From: an uncultured Eubacteriales bacterium
GTDB taxonomy: Bacteria > Bacillota_I > Bacilli_A > RF39 > UBA660
Assembly: GCA_900320505.1 (NCBI GenBank)
Contig: ONSL01000016.1
Location: forward strand, 1-40,010
DNA length: 40,010 nt
Reading direction: 5' to 3'
The notes beneath the pieces were generated by a model. It ran no database searches and was not told the origin of the DNA. It saw only the letters and a list, made by a program, of their open reading frames with translations. Position numbers and translations under genes: made by a program. Numbering within the stretch: position 1 is the stretch's first letter; each line of letters starts with the position of its first letter. This document shows, one piece after another, positions 1-9,122 of the stretch.

Positions 1-1
1 A

Positions 2-1531
2 AATCAAAATAAAACAGTATATTATAATGAAAAAGGGCAAATGCTATATGGATTTCAAAAAATAGGAGATAGTTACTATTTCTTTGATTACAATACAGGT
101 AAAAAAGCATACTCTGGAGAAAAAAAAATAGATAATCACTGGTATTTGTTTGATAAAGATGGAGTTATGTTAACAGGCTTTCAGTACATAAAAGCTCAAA
201 ATAAAACAGTATACTATAATGAAAAAGGTCAAATGCTATATGGACAGCAGAATATAAATGGATTCTGGTACAATTTTGAAACTAATACTGGGAAAATGTT
301 AACTGGTTTTCAGTACATAAAAAATCAAAACAAAACAGTATATTATAACGAGAAAGGTCAAATGCTTCATGGATATAATAAGTTAGAAAAAGATTACTAT
401 TATTTTGATATTTCTACTGGAGAAGAAGCAAAAGACAAAGTAATAAATGTAGATGGTAAATTTAAATATTTCAATAAGAGTGGAAAAGAAGAAAAGGTAT
501 CAGGCCAAAAATATATAAACAATCATTGGTATTTATTTGATAAAGATGGAAAAATGTTAACAGGTTTTCAAAATATTGAATCTCAAAATAAAACAGTATA
601 TTATAATGAAAATGGTGAGATGCTATATGGTGAAAATTATATTGATGGAGCATGGAGATATTTTGATAAATCAACTGGAGCTATGGCTACAGGCTTTACA
701 AATGTAGGTGAAAAAATTGTATATTATGACAAAGATGGAAAAATGGTTTATGGAAATAAGACTATAGACGGAATTGACTACTACTTTAATACTGCAACAG
801 GAGCAATGAAAGATAACTTCATAAAGAAAGATGGTAATACATATTATTATTCAGAAAATGGTAAAATGGCAACAGGATGGAATAATATTGCTGGTATAAA
901 ATATTATTTTAATAATTCAGGAGAATTAATTGGAAAAGATGTCAGAAAGGTAATAGATGTTTCAGCACACAATAAAAAGATTGATTGGGATAAAGTTTAT
1001 AGAACAAAAAGTGTTGATGGAGTAATAGTTAGGGTATCAGCAAGCTCAGTATATGAAGATAAAATGCTTTCATACAATATTAGCAATTTAAAAAGGCTTG
1101 GAATACCTTATGGATTGTATATTTATAGTTATGCTGAAAATGGACAAGAAGGAAGAGAATATGCACAGTTTGTAGTAAACGAGATAAAAAAATATTCGAT
1201 GAATCCATCACTTGGAATATATCTTGATTTAGAAAGCAACAATATTACGGGATATCTTGATACAAACAAATATAATGAGATAACAAGAGGATTTATGGAT
1301 GTTATGAATAATAATGGATATGGAAATCTTTCAAGAATATATACATACAAAAAATATGCAAACGATGTACTAAACAGTGATTATTTAAAAAATCAAATTT
1401 ATTGGATTGCACAATATAATAATAGATTAACATATTCTGGAAATTATTCAGCATGGCAATATACAAGTAGTGATTGGATAGATGGTATATCGACAAAAGT
1501 AGATAGTAGTGTGTGGTTTGCAAAATTTTAA
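2..1531 (+). CDS. GH25 lysozyme with cell-wall-binding repeats, 5' end outside window
   Basis: The reading frame is open from base 2 and the first residues (NQNKTVYYNEKGQMLYG) repeat a motif found further on, so the gene begins upstream of the window; the ATG at 41 is internal. About 310 residues are tandem aromatic/glycine repeats of the choline/glucan-binding type (units such as LTGFQ...NKTVYYNEKGQMLYG), which usually anchor proteins to the cell envelope. The C-terminal ~190 residues are a glycoside hydrolase family 25 domain: IDVSAHN near visible residue 319 and LDLES with D409 and E411 match the family's catalytic Asp and DxE positions. The expected role is cleavage of the MurNAc-GlcNAc bond in peptidoglycan. 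It lies 18 bases before the next surface-polysaccharide gene and is probably co-transcribed, suggesting envelope remodelling. The signal peptide, if any, is outside the window. Confidence 0.9.
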   Translation, partial: NQNKTVYYNEKGQMLYGFQKIGDSYYFFDYNTGKKAYSGEKKIDNHWYLFDKDGVMLTGFQYIKAQNKTVYYNEKGQMLYGQQNINGFWYNFETNTGKMLTGFQYIKNQNKTVYYNEKGQMLHGYNKLEKDYYYFDISTGEEAKDKVINVDGKFKYFNKSGKEEKVSGQKYINNHWYLFDKDGKMLTGFQNIESQNKTVYYNENGEMLYGENYIDGAWRYFDKSTGAMATGFTNVGEKIVYYDKDGKMVYGNKTIDGIDYYFNTATGAMKDNFIKKDGNTYYYSENGKMATGWNNIAGIKYYFNNSGELIGKDVRKVIDVSAHNKKIDWDKVYRTKSVDGVIVRVSASSVYEDKMLSYNISNLKRLGIPYGLYIYSYAENGQEGREYAQFVVNEIKKYSMNPSLGIYLDLESNNITGYLDTNKYNEITRGFMDVMNNNGYGNLSRIYTYKKYANDVLNSDYLKNQIYWIAQYNNRLTYSGNYSAWQYTSSDWIDGISTKVDSSVWFAKF

Positions 1532-1549
1532 TGAGATGAGGGTATTAAT

Positions 1550-3754
1550 ATGGATAAAAATAGTTATAAAAATAGTCTATCAGATTATAAAAAAATAATA
1601 TATAACGAAGATAAGAAAATAAAAAAACTAGAAACAAACGAAAAGAAACTTAACGATGAATTAGTAAGGTTAAAACAAATTGTTAGTGAACAAGAAAAAT
1701 TAATAAACATATATAGAAATCCAATAAGTAGAATAAAAAGAAAAGCAAGTACATTAAACAAAATGATACATCAAAACAAAAATAATCAAAAGGAAAAAAA
1801 AGAGAAAAATACAGTAAATGTAGTAATAGATGAAAAATCAAACAAAGAAAATATAAAAATGATTCCATACGATTCACATTATGAAGAAAATGTAGATTTT
1901 TCAAATAGAACAATTGACATAAAGCCTCTTGCTTTTTACTTACCACAATATCATACATTTAAAGAGAATGATGAATGGTGGGGAAAAGGTTTTACGGAAT
2001 GGACAAATGTAAAAAAAGCAAAACCTCGTTTTGAAGGACATTATGAGCCAAGAATTCCACACGAAGATTTTGGATATTATACATTAGATAATAGTGAAAT
2101 ATTAAAAAAGCAAGTAAAACTTGCTAAACAGCATGGAATATATGGCTTTTGTTTCTACTATTATTGGTTTTCTGGTAAAAGACTATTAGAGAAGCCTGTT
2201 GATATATATTTAAAAGATAAGAGCATAGATTTTCCTTTCTGTTTTTGCTGGGCAAATGAAAATTGGACAAGAAGTTGGGATGGCCTAAAGAAAAATATTT
2301 TAATGGAACAAAAGTATTCAGATGATGATCCAGAAAGATTTATAAAAGATATAAAGAAATATTTTGATGATAAACGATATATAAGAATAGACGGAAAACC
2401 ACTCCTTTTAGTTTACAATCCAAAAGAAATACCAAACTATAAAAATGTAGTTGAAAAGTGGAGAAAAACAGCAAGAGATATTGGAATTGGAGAAATTGAA
2501 ATATGGTCTGAAAGAGATATGGCAATAGATGATATAAGTAACATTGATTTTGTAGATGCAGAATTTGATTTTGCACCACATGCATTTTCATCAGAAAGAA
2601 TGAAAATTAATAAATATCATAATAGTAATTTATACAACTGTTTATTTGATTACAAGAAAATGGTTAAAGATATTACATATAATTTCTATAAAGAATTTTA
2701 CAGCATTAAGCCATTTGTCTTTTCATGTACTATGGGATGGGATAACTCGCCACGAAGAAAAAATGAATTTTTTTCATACTATGAATATAACCCAAAATCA
2801 TTTTATGAATGGCTATGTGAAATAATTAGAGAAACAAGAAGAAGAAACCCAGAAGATAAGAGATTTATGCTTGTTAATGCATGGAACGAATGGGGAGAAG
2901 GAACATATCTTGAACCAGATAAAAAGTATGGATACACAAACATTAACACATTATCAAAGGCAATATATGATTTACCATATGATAATAACGTTATAGTATC
3001 TGATAACAATTTTAAAATAAATGATTTAAAAAATCCTAAAATTGCAGTTCAGGCACATATATACTACATAGAATATACCGACGAAATCTTAGATGAACTA
3101 AATAAAATACCATATAAATTTGATTTATATATATCAACAGATACTTTAGATAAGAAACAAAATATTATTAATAAAATTAAAAAAAGAAAATTTGAGAATG
3201 TAAGAGAAGTTCAAATAAAAATTATAAAGAATATTGGTAGAGATATATATCCATTTTTAACACAAATGAAAAATTATATTGATAAATATGATTATGTATG
3301 TCACATTCATACAAAGCATAAGGAATTTTATGATGATTTATGGAGAAAAGATTTATATAAAAATCTATTTGGAAGTCAAAAAAATATTAAAAATATATTT
3401 ACTATTTTTAAGAAAAATAAAAATATAGGTATTATTTGCCCTGAATATTTTTATATGATTTCAGATAATATTGAAATTGGAAGCAATTTAAAAAACATTA
3501 ATGAAGTATTAAAAATCGTAAAACTAGATACATTTAACATTGAAAACGAAAAACTGGATTTTCCTGCAGGTTCCATGTTTTGGGCAAGAACTAATGCAAT
3601 AAAGCCATTATTTAAAAATGTTGATAAATTTAGTTTCAATACAAATAGTTTAGTAGATGGAAACATAGAACACGCTATTGAAAGATTATTTGGAATTATA
3701 CCTGAAAAACTAGGATATCAGATAATTCACATAAAAAATAATACTAATGATTAA
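1550..3754 (+). CDS. WbsX-like / RgpF-like surface polysaccharide glycosyltransferase (two-domain)
   Basis: This is a 734-residue protein with a ribosome site (gatgagggt) before ATG 1550. Residues ~15-55 are highly charged and probably coiled coil. From about residue 125 there is a WbsX / GH99-like domain: PLAFYLPQYHTFKEND, WWGKGFTEWTNV, CWANENWTRSWDG and AWNEWGEGTYLEPD are its hallmark motifs. From about residue 500 the sequence changes to an RgpF (rhamnan synthesis F) type domain, with CHIHTKHKEFYDDLWR and FPAGSMFWARTNA. Such proteins occur in O-antigen and rhamnan loci and are presumed to add or modify sugars on lipid-linked polymers. The fusion and the rfb genes downstream fit a rhamnose-containing polymer; the exact reaction cannot be read from the sequence. 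Its stop codon lies in the loop of a terminator hairpin. Confidence 0.85.
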   Translation: MDKNSYKNSLSDYKKIIYNEDKKIKKLETNEKKLNDELVRLKQIVSEQEKLINIYRNPISRIKRKASTLNKMIHQNKNNQKEKKEKNTVNVVIDEKSNKENIKMIPYDSHYEENVDFSNRTIDIKPLAFYLPQYHTFKENDEWWGKGFTEWTNVKKAKPRFEGHYEPRIPHEDFGYYTLDNSEILKKQVKLAKQHGIYGFCFYYYWFSGKRLLEKPVDIYLKDKSIDFPFCFCWANENWTRSWDGLKKNILMEQKYSDDDPERFIKDIKKYFDDKRYIRIDGKPLLLVYNPKEIPNYKNVVEKWRKTARDIGIGEIEIWSERDMAIDDISNIDFVDAEFDFAPHAFSSERMKINKYHNSNLYNCLFDYKKMVKDITYNFYKEFYSIKPFVFSCTMGWDNSPRRKNEFFSYYEYNPKSFYEWLCEIIRETRRRNPEDKRFMLVNAWNEWGEGTYLEPDKKYGYTNINTLSKAIYDLPYDNNVIVSDNNFKINDLKNPKIAVQAHIYYIEYTDEILDELNKIPYKFDLYISTDTLDKKQNIINKIKKRKFENVREVQIKIIKNIGRDIYPFLTQMKNYIDKYDYVCHIHTKHKEFYDDLWRKDLYKNLFGSQKNIKNIFTIFKKNKNIGIICPEYFYMISDNIEIGSNLKNINEVLKIVKLDTFNIENEKLDFPAGSMFWARTNAIKPLFKNVDKFSFNTNSLVDGNIEHAIERLFGIIPEKLGYQIIHIKNNTND

Positions 3755-3777
3755 TTTCAGCATTGGTATTATTTTTT
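3737..3777 (+). terminator. Rho-independent terminator after the WbsX/RgpF gene
   Basis: The arms AATAATACTAATG (3737-3749) and CATTGGTATTATT (3761-3773) pair over 13 bp with one G-U pair. They are flanked by an A-run and a run of six T. The gene's stop codon lies in the loop. Confidence 0.75.
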
Positions 3778-3786
3778 AGTATCAGG

Positions 3787-3815
3787 TAGAAATAGACAAA
3801 AAAAAATGTTATACT
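3787..3815 (+). promoter_or_regulatory. Promoter for the ABC-exporter / glycosyltransferase operon
   Basis: There is an extended -10 (TG at 3807-3808, TATACT at 3810-3815) with a weak -35 TAGAAA (3787-3792) 17 bases upstream. It follows the terminator and precedes the ATPase gene at 3844. Confidence 0.55.
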
Positions 3816-3843
3816 ATTATTATATATTTAATAGAGGTGCAAA

Positions 3844-4584
3844 ATGAATAAAAATGAAGATTATGCAATATTAGTAAATCATGTTACAAAAAAATTTAAA
3901 GTATACTATGATAAAGCTAATACATTAAAAGAAAGAATAGTCTTCTGGAATAGAAAAAAGCCAGAAGAAAGAACAGTATTAGAAGATATAAACTTAAAAA
4001 TAAGAAAAGGAGAATCAGTTGCATTAATAGGTGTTAATGGAAGTGGAAAATCAACATTATTAAAATTAATGACAAAAATTATTTATCCAACAAAAGGAAA
4101 AATAACAACACATGGTAAATTAACATCACTTCTAGAATTAGGTGCAGGATTTCACCAGGATTTCACAGGAAGAGAAAACATTTATTTCAATGCCTCAATA
4201 TTTGGACTAACAAAGAAAGAAATAGATGCAAAACTAGACGATATAATTAAATTCTCTGAACTAGAAGAATTTATTGATAATCCAGTAAGAACATATTCAT
4301 CTGGAATGTATATGCGTCTTGCATTTGCAGTTGCAATAAATGTAGAAGCAGATATCATATTAATTGATGAAATACTTGCAGTTGGCGATCAACATTTCCA
4401 AGAAAAATGCTTTGCAAAACTTCATGAATTAAAGAAAAGTGGAAAAACTATAGTTATAGTAAGCCATAGCTTAGACTCTGTAAAAGACTTATGTGATAGA
4501 GCAGTATGGATTTATGAGGGACATATAAAGGAAGATGGTCCAACAGATAAAGTTGTAAAGGACTACCTAGAATTGTGTGGTTAG
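3844..4584 (+). CDS. Polysaccharide ABC exporter, ATP-binding subunit (TagH/KpsT/Wzt type)
   Basis: The protein has 246 residues and a ribosome site (agaggtg) before ATG 3844. Walker A GVNGSGKST is at 63-71, the signature YSSGM at 151-155 and Walker B ILIDE at 172-176. The N-terminal extension and the LLELGAGFHQDFTGREN segment are typical of ATPases that export teichoic acids, O-antigens and capsules. It lacks the long C-terminal carbohydrate-binding domain of O9a-type Wzt, so it is the short type. It should energise export of an undecaprenyl-linked polymer through the permease encoded immediately downstream. Confidence 0.93.
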   Translation: MNKNEDYAILVNHVTKKFKVYYDKANTLKERIVFWNRKKPEERTVLEDINLKIRKGESVALIGVNGSGKSTLLKLMTKIIYPTKGKITTHGKLTSLLELGAGFHQDFTGRENIYFNASIFGLTKKEIDAKLDDIIKFSELEEFIDNPVRTYSSGMYMRLAFAVAINVEADIILIDEILAVGDQHFQEKCFAKLHELKKSGKTIVIVSHSLDSVKDLCDRAVWIYEGHIKEDGPTDKVVKDYLELCG

Positions 4585-4595
4585 GAGAAGATATT

Positions 4596-5369
4596 ATGGA
4601 GTTATTTAAAAATTTATATAATTATAGAGAACTATTAAAAAGCAATGTAAAAAAAGAAATTAGAGGAAGATATAAAGGCTCATTTCTAGGTGTTCTATGG
4701 TCATTTGTCAACCCACTTTTACAAGTACTTGTATATGCAATAGTTTTCCCATATATCATGAGAGTTAAAACACCGAATTACTTGCAATACCTAATTGTTG
4801 GAATTATTCCATGGACATTTTTTACAACAGTAATGAATCAAGGAATGATAACAATAAGAACAAATTCAGACATTATAAAAAAAGTATATTTTCCAAGAGA
4901 AATACTTCCAATATCAGTTGTATTAAGTGGACTTGTTAATTTCTTCATCAGTTGTATTATAATACTTTTATTCTGCATATTCGGTGGTTTAGGAATTAGT
5001 TGGCATTTGATTTTGCTTCCATTTATTGCGATATTACAGTCATTATTTTCACTAGGACTTGTATTTGCATTAAGTGCAATAAATATATATATAAAAGATA
5101 CTGAATACATTGTACAGTTTATTTTAAATATGGTATTTTATGCAACACCAATCCTATATCAAGCAAGCTTGTTTCCAAAAAAATTGAGATGGGTTATTGA
5201 TATCAATCCACTAGGAGGAATGATTGAGGCATATAGAGATATATTTATGTTACATCGTGTTCCACCAGCAAGTTCACTAATTTACCTAACAATAATATCA
5301 ATTGTTGTATTCTTTATAGGACTTGCAATATTTAGAAAACTTGAAAAAGGATTTGCTGAGGAAGTATAA
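4596..5369 (+). CDS. Polysaccharide ABC exporter, membrane subunit (TagG/RfbA/Wzm type)
   Basis: This is an ABC-2-type permease with about six membrane segments. I place the start at ATG 4596, 7 codons inside the longest frame: a good ribosome site (TAGGAGAAG) lies just after the ATPase stop at 4584 and spaces correctly to 4596. That gives 257 residues. The N-terminal motif KKEIRGRYKGSFLGVLWSFV and the central YATPILY stretch are typical of exporters of teichoic acid, O-antigen or capsule. It pairs with the preceding ATPase to move the finished polymer or lipid-linked precursor across the membrane. Confidence 0.93.
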   Translation: MELFKNLYNYRELLKSNVKKEIRGRYKGSFLGVLWSFVNPLLQVLVYAIVFPYIMRVKTPNYLQYLIVGIIPWTFFTTVMNQGMITIRTNSDIIKKVYFPREILPISVVLSGLVNFFISCIIILLFCIFGGLGISWHLILLPFIAILQSLFSLGLVFALSAINIYIKDTEYIVQFILNMVFYATPILYQASLFPKKLRWVIDINPLGGMIEAYRDIFMLHRVPPASSLIYLTIISIVVFFIGLAIFRKLEKGFAEEV

Positions 5370-6226
5370 TGATATCATTTATATTATTAAATTATAAAAA
5401 TTTAAAAGATACAATAGAGTGTATTGAATCAATTAATAAAATTAAAACTGATAAAAAAATATCCACAATAGTTGTGGATAATGCATCTTTAACAAAAGAC
5501 GAAGTTGAAAAGTTAAAAAAATATACAAAGGACATAATTTTACTAAAAGAAAATGTTGGATTTGCAAAAGGAAATAATAAAGGATGTAAATATGCAATAG
5601 AAAAATATAATCCTGATTTCTTATGTGTAATAAATAATGATACGTTAATAAAACAGGCAAACTTCGTAGATGAAATATATAGATGTTATAAAGAAACAAA
5701 TTTTGATATAATGGGGCCTAAAATTATAACAGATGGTGGTGAATCAGTTAATCCATTTCCGGTATATGATAACATAGACACTATAAATGAAAAGATAGCA
5801 TATCATAACAAACTAATAAAAATATATGGGAATGTATTATTAAGAAATTTGCTAGCAATATATATGAAAACAAAAAGATTATTTGTAAAGCCAAAACATC
5901 TTGAAAATGGGAAAAAATCAGAGTACGGAGTAGCTCTCCATGGATGTGCATTAATATTTTCAAAGAAATATTATAAGAGATATAATGATGTATTTTATAA
6001 TGAAACTTTCTTATATCATGAAGAAGAATTCTTATATTACAGAAAACTTCATGACAATTTAATAACATATTATGATGCTAACTTAGAAATATTTCATAAA
6101 GAAGGAGCATCACTAAATAAAACATTTGAAAAAGATAATTACAAAAAATTAATATTTAGAAACAAAGAAATAGTAAAATCACTAACATTATTAAAAAATG
6201 TTTATGAAAAAAAAGAGACAATATGA
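5369..6226 (+). CDS. GT2 family glycosyltransferase (rhamnosyltransferase-like)
   Basis: The 285-residue cytoplasmic GT-A enzyme starts at ATG 5369, overlapping the permease stop by one base (TAATG). The N-terminus SFILLNYKNLKDTIECIESI, TIVVDNAS, ENVGFAKGNNKGC and VINNDT are the nucleotide-binding and metal-binding (DxD-equivalent NND) motifs of family 2. GCALIFSKKYY and YHEEEFLYYRKL match the WbbL-like rhamnosyltransferase subgroup. With rfbACDB nearby, dTDP-rhamnose is a likely donor (inference). The C-terminus lacks membrane segments. It probably adds one sugar during assembly of the polymer exported by the adjacent transporter. Confidence 0.85.
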   Translation: MISFILLNYKNLKDTIECIESINKIKTDKKISTIVVDNASLTKDEVEKLKKYTKDIILLKENVGFAKGNNKGCKYAIEKYNPDFLCVINNDTLIKQANFVDEIYRCYKETNFDIMGPKIITDGGESVNPFPVYDNIDTINEKIAYHNKLIKIYGNVLLRNLLAIYMKTKRLFVKPKHLENGKKSEYGVALHGCALIFSKKYYKRYNDVFYNETFLYHEEEFLYYRKLHDNLITYYDANLEIFHKEGASLNKTFEKDNYKKLIFRNKEIVKSLTLLKNVYEKKETI

Positions 6227-6236
6227 GGTGAACAAA

Positions 6237-9113
6237 ATGAATGATATAAAGAAAAAAAGTTCTAATATTGGAGTTTTAATTTTAATTTTAGTTGAAACAT
6301 TATTGTTATATAAAAGTTTTTCTTCAGTGAATAACTTTGTATCATCAGTAATTTATGGATTTATATTTTTTGCTTTAACTTTTATTGTTTATTTTTTTGA
6401 GAAAAGAATAAATAAATCACAAAACAAAAATGTATTTCTAATTGCTTCGATAATTGAAACTATTTTATTTCTATCAGTATATATTTATAATTCAAAAAAA
6501 AATGTAGATATATTTAATATAATAGAAGTTATTGCAAGTATATTTTTTACTTTAGAAGTCATTTTATCAAAGAAGAAACAGAATCCAATAATAGTCAACT
6601 TAATAACTATTATAATCATATTTCCTTTTTATATACTAAGTATAAAATACAATTTTAGTTTTATCATATTATTAGTTTCATTATCATTGTATATGTATAA
6701 AAATTACGATGAAACAGCAGTATTTCGTAAAAAAAATATAATATTTTATGGATTAGAAGGATTAATATTACTATTTATCAAGGATTTTAATATTGCAGTA
6801 TTTTTTATATTTACTTTATTCCTTTTAAGAATGTTAGAAGATTCAAAAAAGTTTTCAAGAAAATTAAAGACTGTTATTAAAATATATTATTTTATTGTAT
6901 TAGTAGTAAAAATAATACGCTTAATTATATTTAAAAATACATTTAATACATATATGAAAATTGACAATATTTTTGGAATAAGTATATTGTATATTTTGCT
7001 TCTATGTATGTATTCAAGTATTAAAGAATCTAATAACAAAACATTTATAAACAATTTATTTATCTTTTTAATTTATTTTGTAGCATTATTTGTCGATAAG
7101 AGTTTCTTCGAAATTGCAATATATGTACCAATATTATTATATATTATGTCAGAAGACTTATATTTATTTAATTATAAAAAATATGTAAATATATACAAAG
7201 AAAAATACTTTAAAAAGAAAATAAACAATCCATACAAAGTGTCAGTGGTTATACCAAACTATAACTATGCAAATTATATAATAGAAAGAATCGACTCAGT
7301 ATTATTACAAACATATCCGATATATGAGCTTATAATATTAGATGATAAATCAACAGACAATAGTATTGAAGTAATTAACAAAAAAATAGATGAGATAAAA
7401 AAAGATTATCCAGAATTGATTGTAAAAATTATACCAAATAAAACAAATAGTGGTAACGTTTTTAAACAGTGGGCAAAGGCATTTAAGGAATCAACAGGAG
7501 ATTTTTTGTGGATTGCAGAAGCTGATGATAGTTGCTCTAACATATTCCTAGAAACAGTTATGAAAGGATTTAAAAACGACAAAAAGGCTATTATATCATA
7601 TACAGAATCTCTTACAATGGATGAAAATAACAAAATAACAAAATATGATTTAAGAGACTGGATTGATATTTTTAATACTGGAAAATGGAATGATTCATTT
7701 ATTGATACAGGAAACGATTATGTTGAAAACTTTTTATGTATAAACAATACAATTGCAAATGTTTCAAGTTTAGTGTTTAGAAAAGAAAAAAATATTGATT
7801 TTCAAAAATATTTAAAAGAAGCAGAAGAATATCACTTAGCAGGTGACTGGCTTTTCTATGAAAAAGTTTTGCAATTTGGTGATATTGTTTATGATAAAAA
7901 TTCACTTAACTACCATAGAATGCATAGCAATTCAGTGACTCTTACAACAAAAAGAGAAAAAGAGTACATTGAGATGAAATCAATACAAAATGATATAGAA
8001 AATAATTACAATTTAACAAATGAAATGAAAATTAGGGTAGAAGAACGTCGTGAGAGATTCAGACATAATTTTAATTTTTCAGAAGAAGAAATTAAACTTA
8101 ACGAAATGGACTTAAGCAAAATAATAAAATCAAAAAAAATAAATGATAAAATACTTTTATCAATCATAGTACCAGTTTATAATACAGAAAAATATTTAAA
8201 AAAATGTCTAACGTCTATTTTAAAATCATTACCAGAATATAGCGAAGTAATAGTTGTAAATGATGGATCACCAGATGATTCAGAAAAAATTATAAAAGAA
8301 ATGATGAAAGAATATCCAAACAAAATTAAGTATTTTAAAAAGAAAAATGGAGGATTATCAAGTGCTAAAAACTATGGATTAAAAAAAGCAGAAGGAAAAT
8401 ATATTGGATTTATTGATTCTGATGATTATGTAAAAGAAGATATGTTTTCTTGTATGCTAAAAGAAGCATTAATAAATAATTCTGATATAGTCATTTGTGA
8501 TGTAAATATTGAATATGAGAATGGAACAAAAAATTATGTTTCGTCAATAAATTCAGATGATAAAGACTACGTATATAGTATACTTGACGTACCAATTTTC
8601 CCAACATCATGTAATAAGGTTGCAAAAAAAGAATTGTTTGATAGTCTTGATTATCCAGAAGGTTTAAATAACGAAGATGTAGCAGTTTCTCCAGTTTTAC
8701 TTGCTAAGAGCAAAAAGATTAATTATATTCCAACCGCTTTCTATAACTATTTACAAAGAACAGGCTCAATACAAAATTCTGGATTTAATGAGAAAAGATT
8801 TGTTGTATTTAAAACTGCAAAAATTTGTGAAGAAAGAATCTCAAAATATAATAAAGAATTAAAAGAAAAAATAATGGGGACAATATACATCCATCAGCTT
8901 TTCTCATTATTAATCTATCTAATATCAAATGTTAAAAATAAGAAAGAAAGATATAAATATATTGAGAAATTCAATGGTGAAATAAATCAGTTTGATTATG
9001 AAAATAATAAATATTTAAATAAATATTTAGAAGATTTTAAGATTACAAAATTGAAAAAATTAATAAAAAATAATGATATAAAACAAATAGATAAGCTAAT
9101 AAGAAATATATAG
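6237..9113 (+). CDS. Membrane-anchored double glycosyltransferase (TM domain + two GT2 modules)
   Basis: The start is set at ATG 6237, after GAGGTG, rather than at a frame start inside the previous gene; this gives 958 residues. The first ~325 residues form many hydrophobic segments (about ten) resembling no family I recognise. Two GT-A modules follow: module alpha from about residue 332 (SVVIPNYNYANYIIERIDSV, IILDDKSTDNS, WIAEADDS) and module beta from about residue 640 (LSIIVPVYNTEKYLKKC, VVNDGSPDDS, GFIDSDDYV). Both keep the Asp pair expected to bind the metal-nucleotide sugar. Such bifunctional proteins can add two sugars in turn. The next gene carries the same two module types in the opposite order. 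Confidence 0.82.
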   Translation: MNDIKKKSSNIGVLILILVETLLLYKSFSSVNNFVSSVIYGFIFFALTFIVYFFEKRINKSQNKNVFLIASIIETILFLSVYIYNSKKNVDIFNIIEVIASIFFTLEVILSKKKQNPIIVNLITIIIIFPFYILSIKYNFSFIILLVSLSLYMYKNYDETAVFRKKNIIFYGLEGLILLFIKDFNIAVFFIFTLFLLRMLEDSKKFSRKLKTVIKIYYFIVLVVKIIRLIIFKNTFNTYMKIDNIFGISILYILLLCMYSSIKESNNKTFINNLFIFLIYFVALFVDKSFFEIAIYVPILLYIMSEDLYLFNYKKYVNIYKEKYFKKKINNPYKVSVVIPNYNYANYIIERIDSVLLQTYPIYELIILDDKSTDNSIEVINKKIDEIKKDYPELIVKIIPNKTNSGNVFKQWAKAFKESTGDFLWIAEADDSCSNIFLETVMKGFKNDKKAIISYTESLTMDENNKITKYDLRDWIDIFNTGKWNDSFIDTGNDYVENFLCINNTIANVSSLVFRKEKNIDFQKYLKEAEEYHLAGDWLFYEKVLQFGDIVYDKNSLNYHRMHSNSVTLTTKREKEYIEMKSIQNDIENNYNLTNEMKIRVEERRERFRHNFNFSEEEIKLNEMDLSKIIKSKKINDKILLSIIVPVYNTEKYLKKCLTSILKSLPEYSEVIVVNDGSPDDSEKIIKEMMKEYPNKIKYFKKKNGGLSSAKNYGLKKAEGKYIGFIDSDDYVKEDMFSCMLKEALINNSDIVICDVNIEYENGTKNYVSSINSDDKDYVYSILDVPIFPTSCNKVAKKELFDSLDYPEGLNNEDVAVSPVLLAKSKKINYIPTAFYNYLQRTGSIQNSGFNEKRFVVFKTAKICEERISKYNKELKEKIMGTIYIHQLFSLLIYLISNVKNKKERYKYIEKFNGEINQFDYENNKYLNKYLEDFKITKLKKLIKNNDIKQIDKLIRNI

Positions 9114-9122
9114 GTGGTATTT

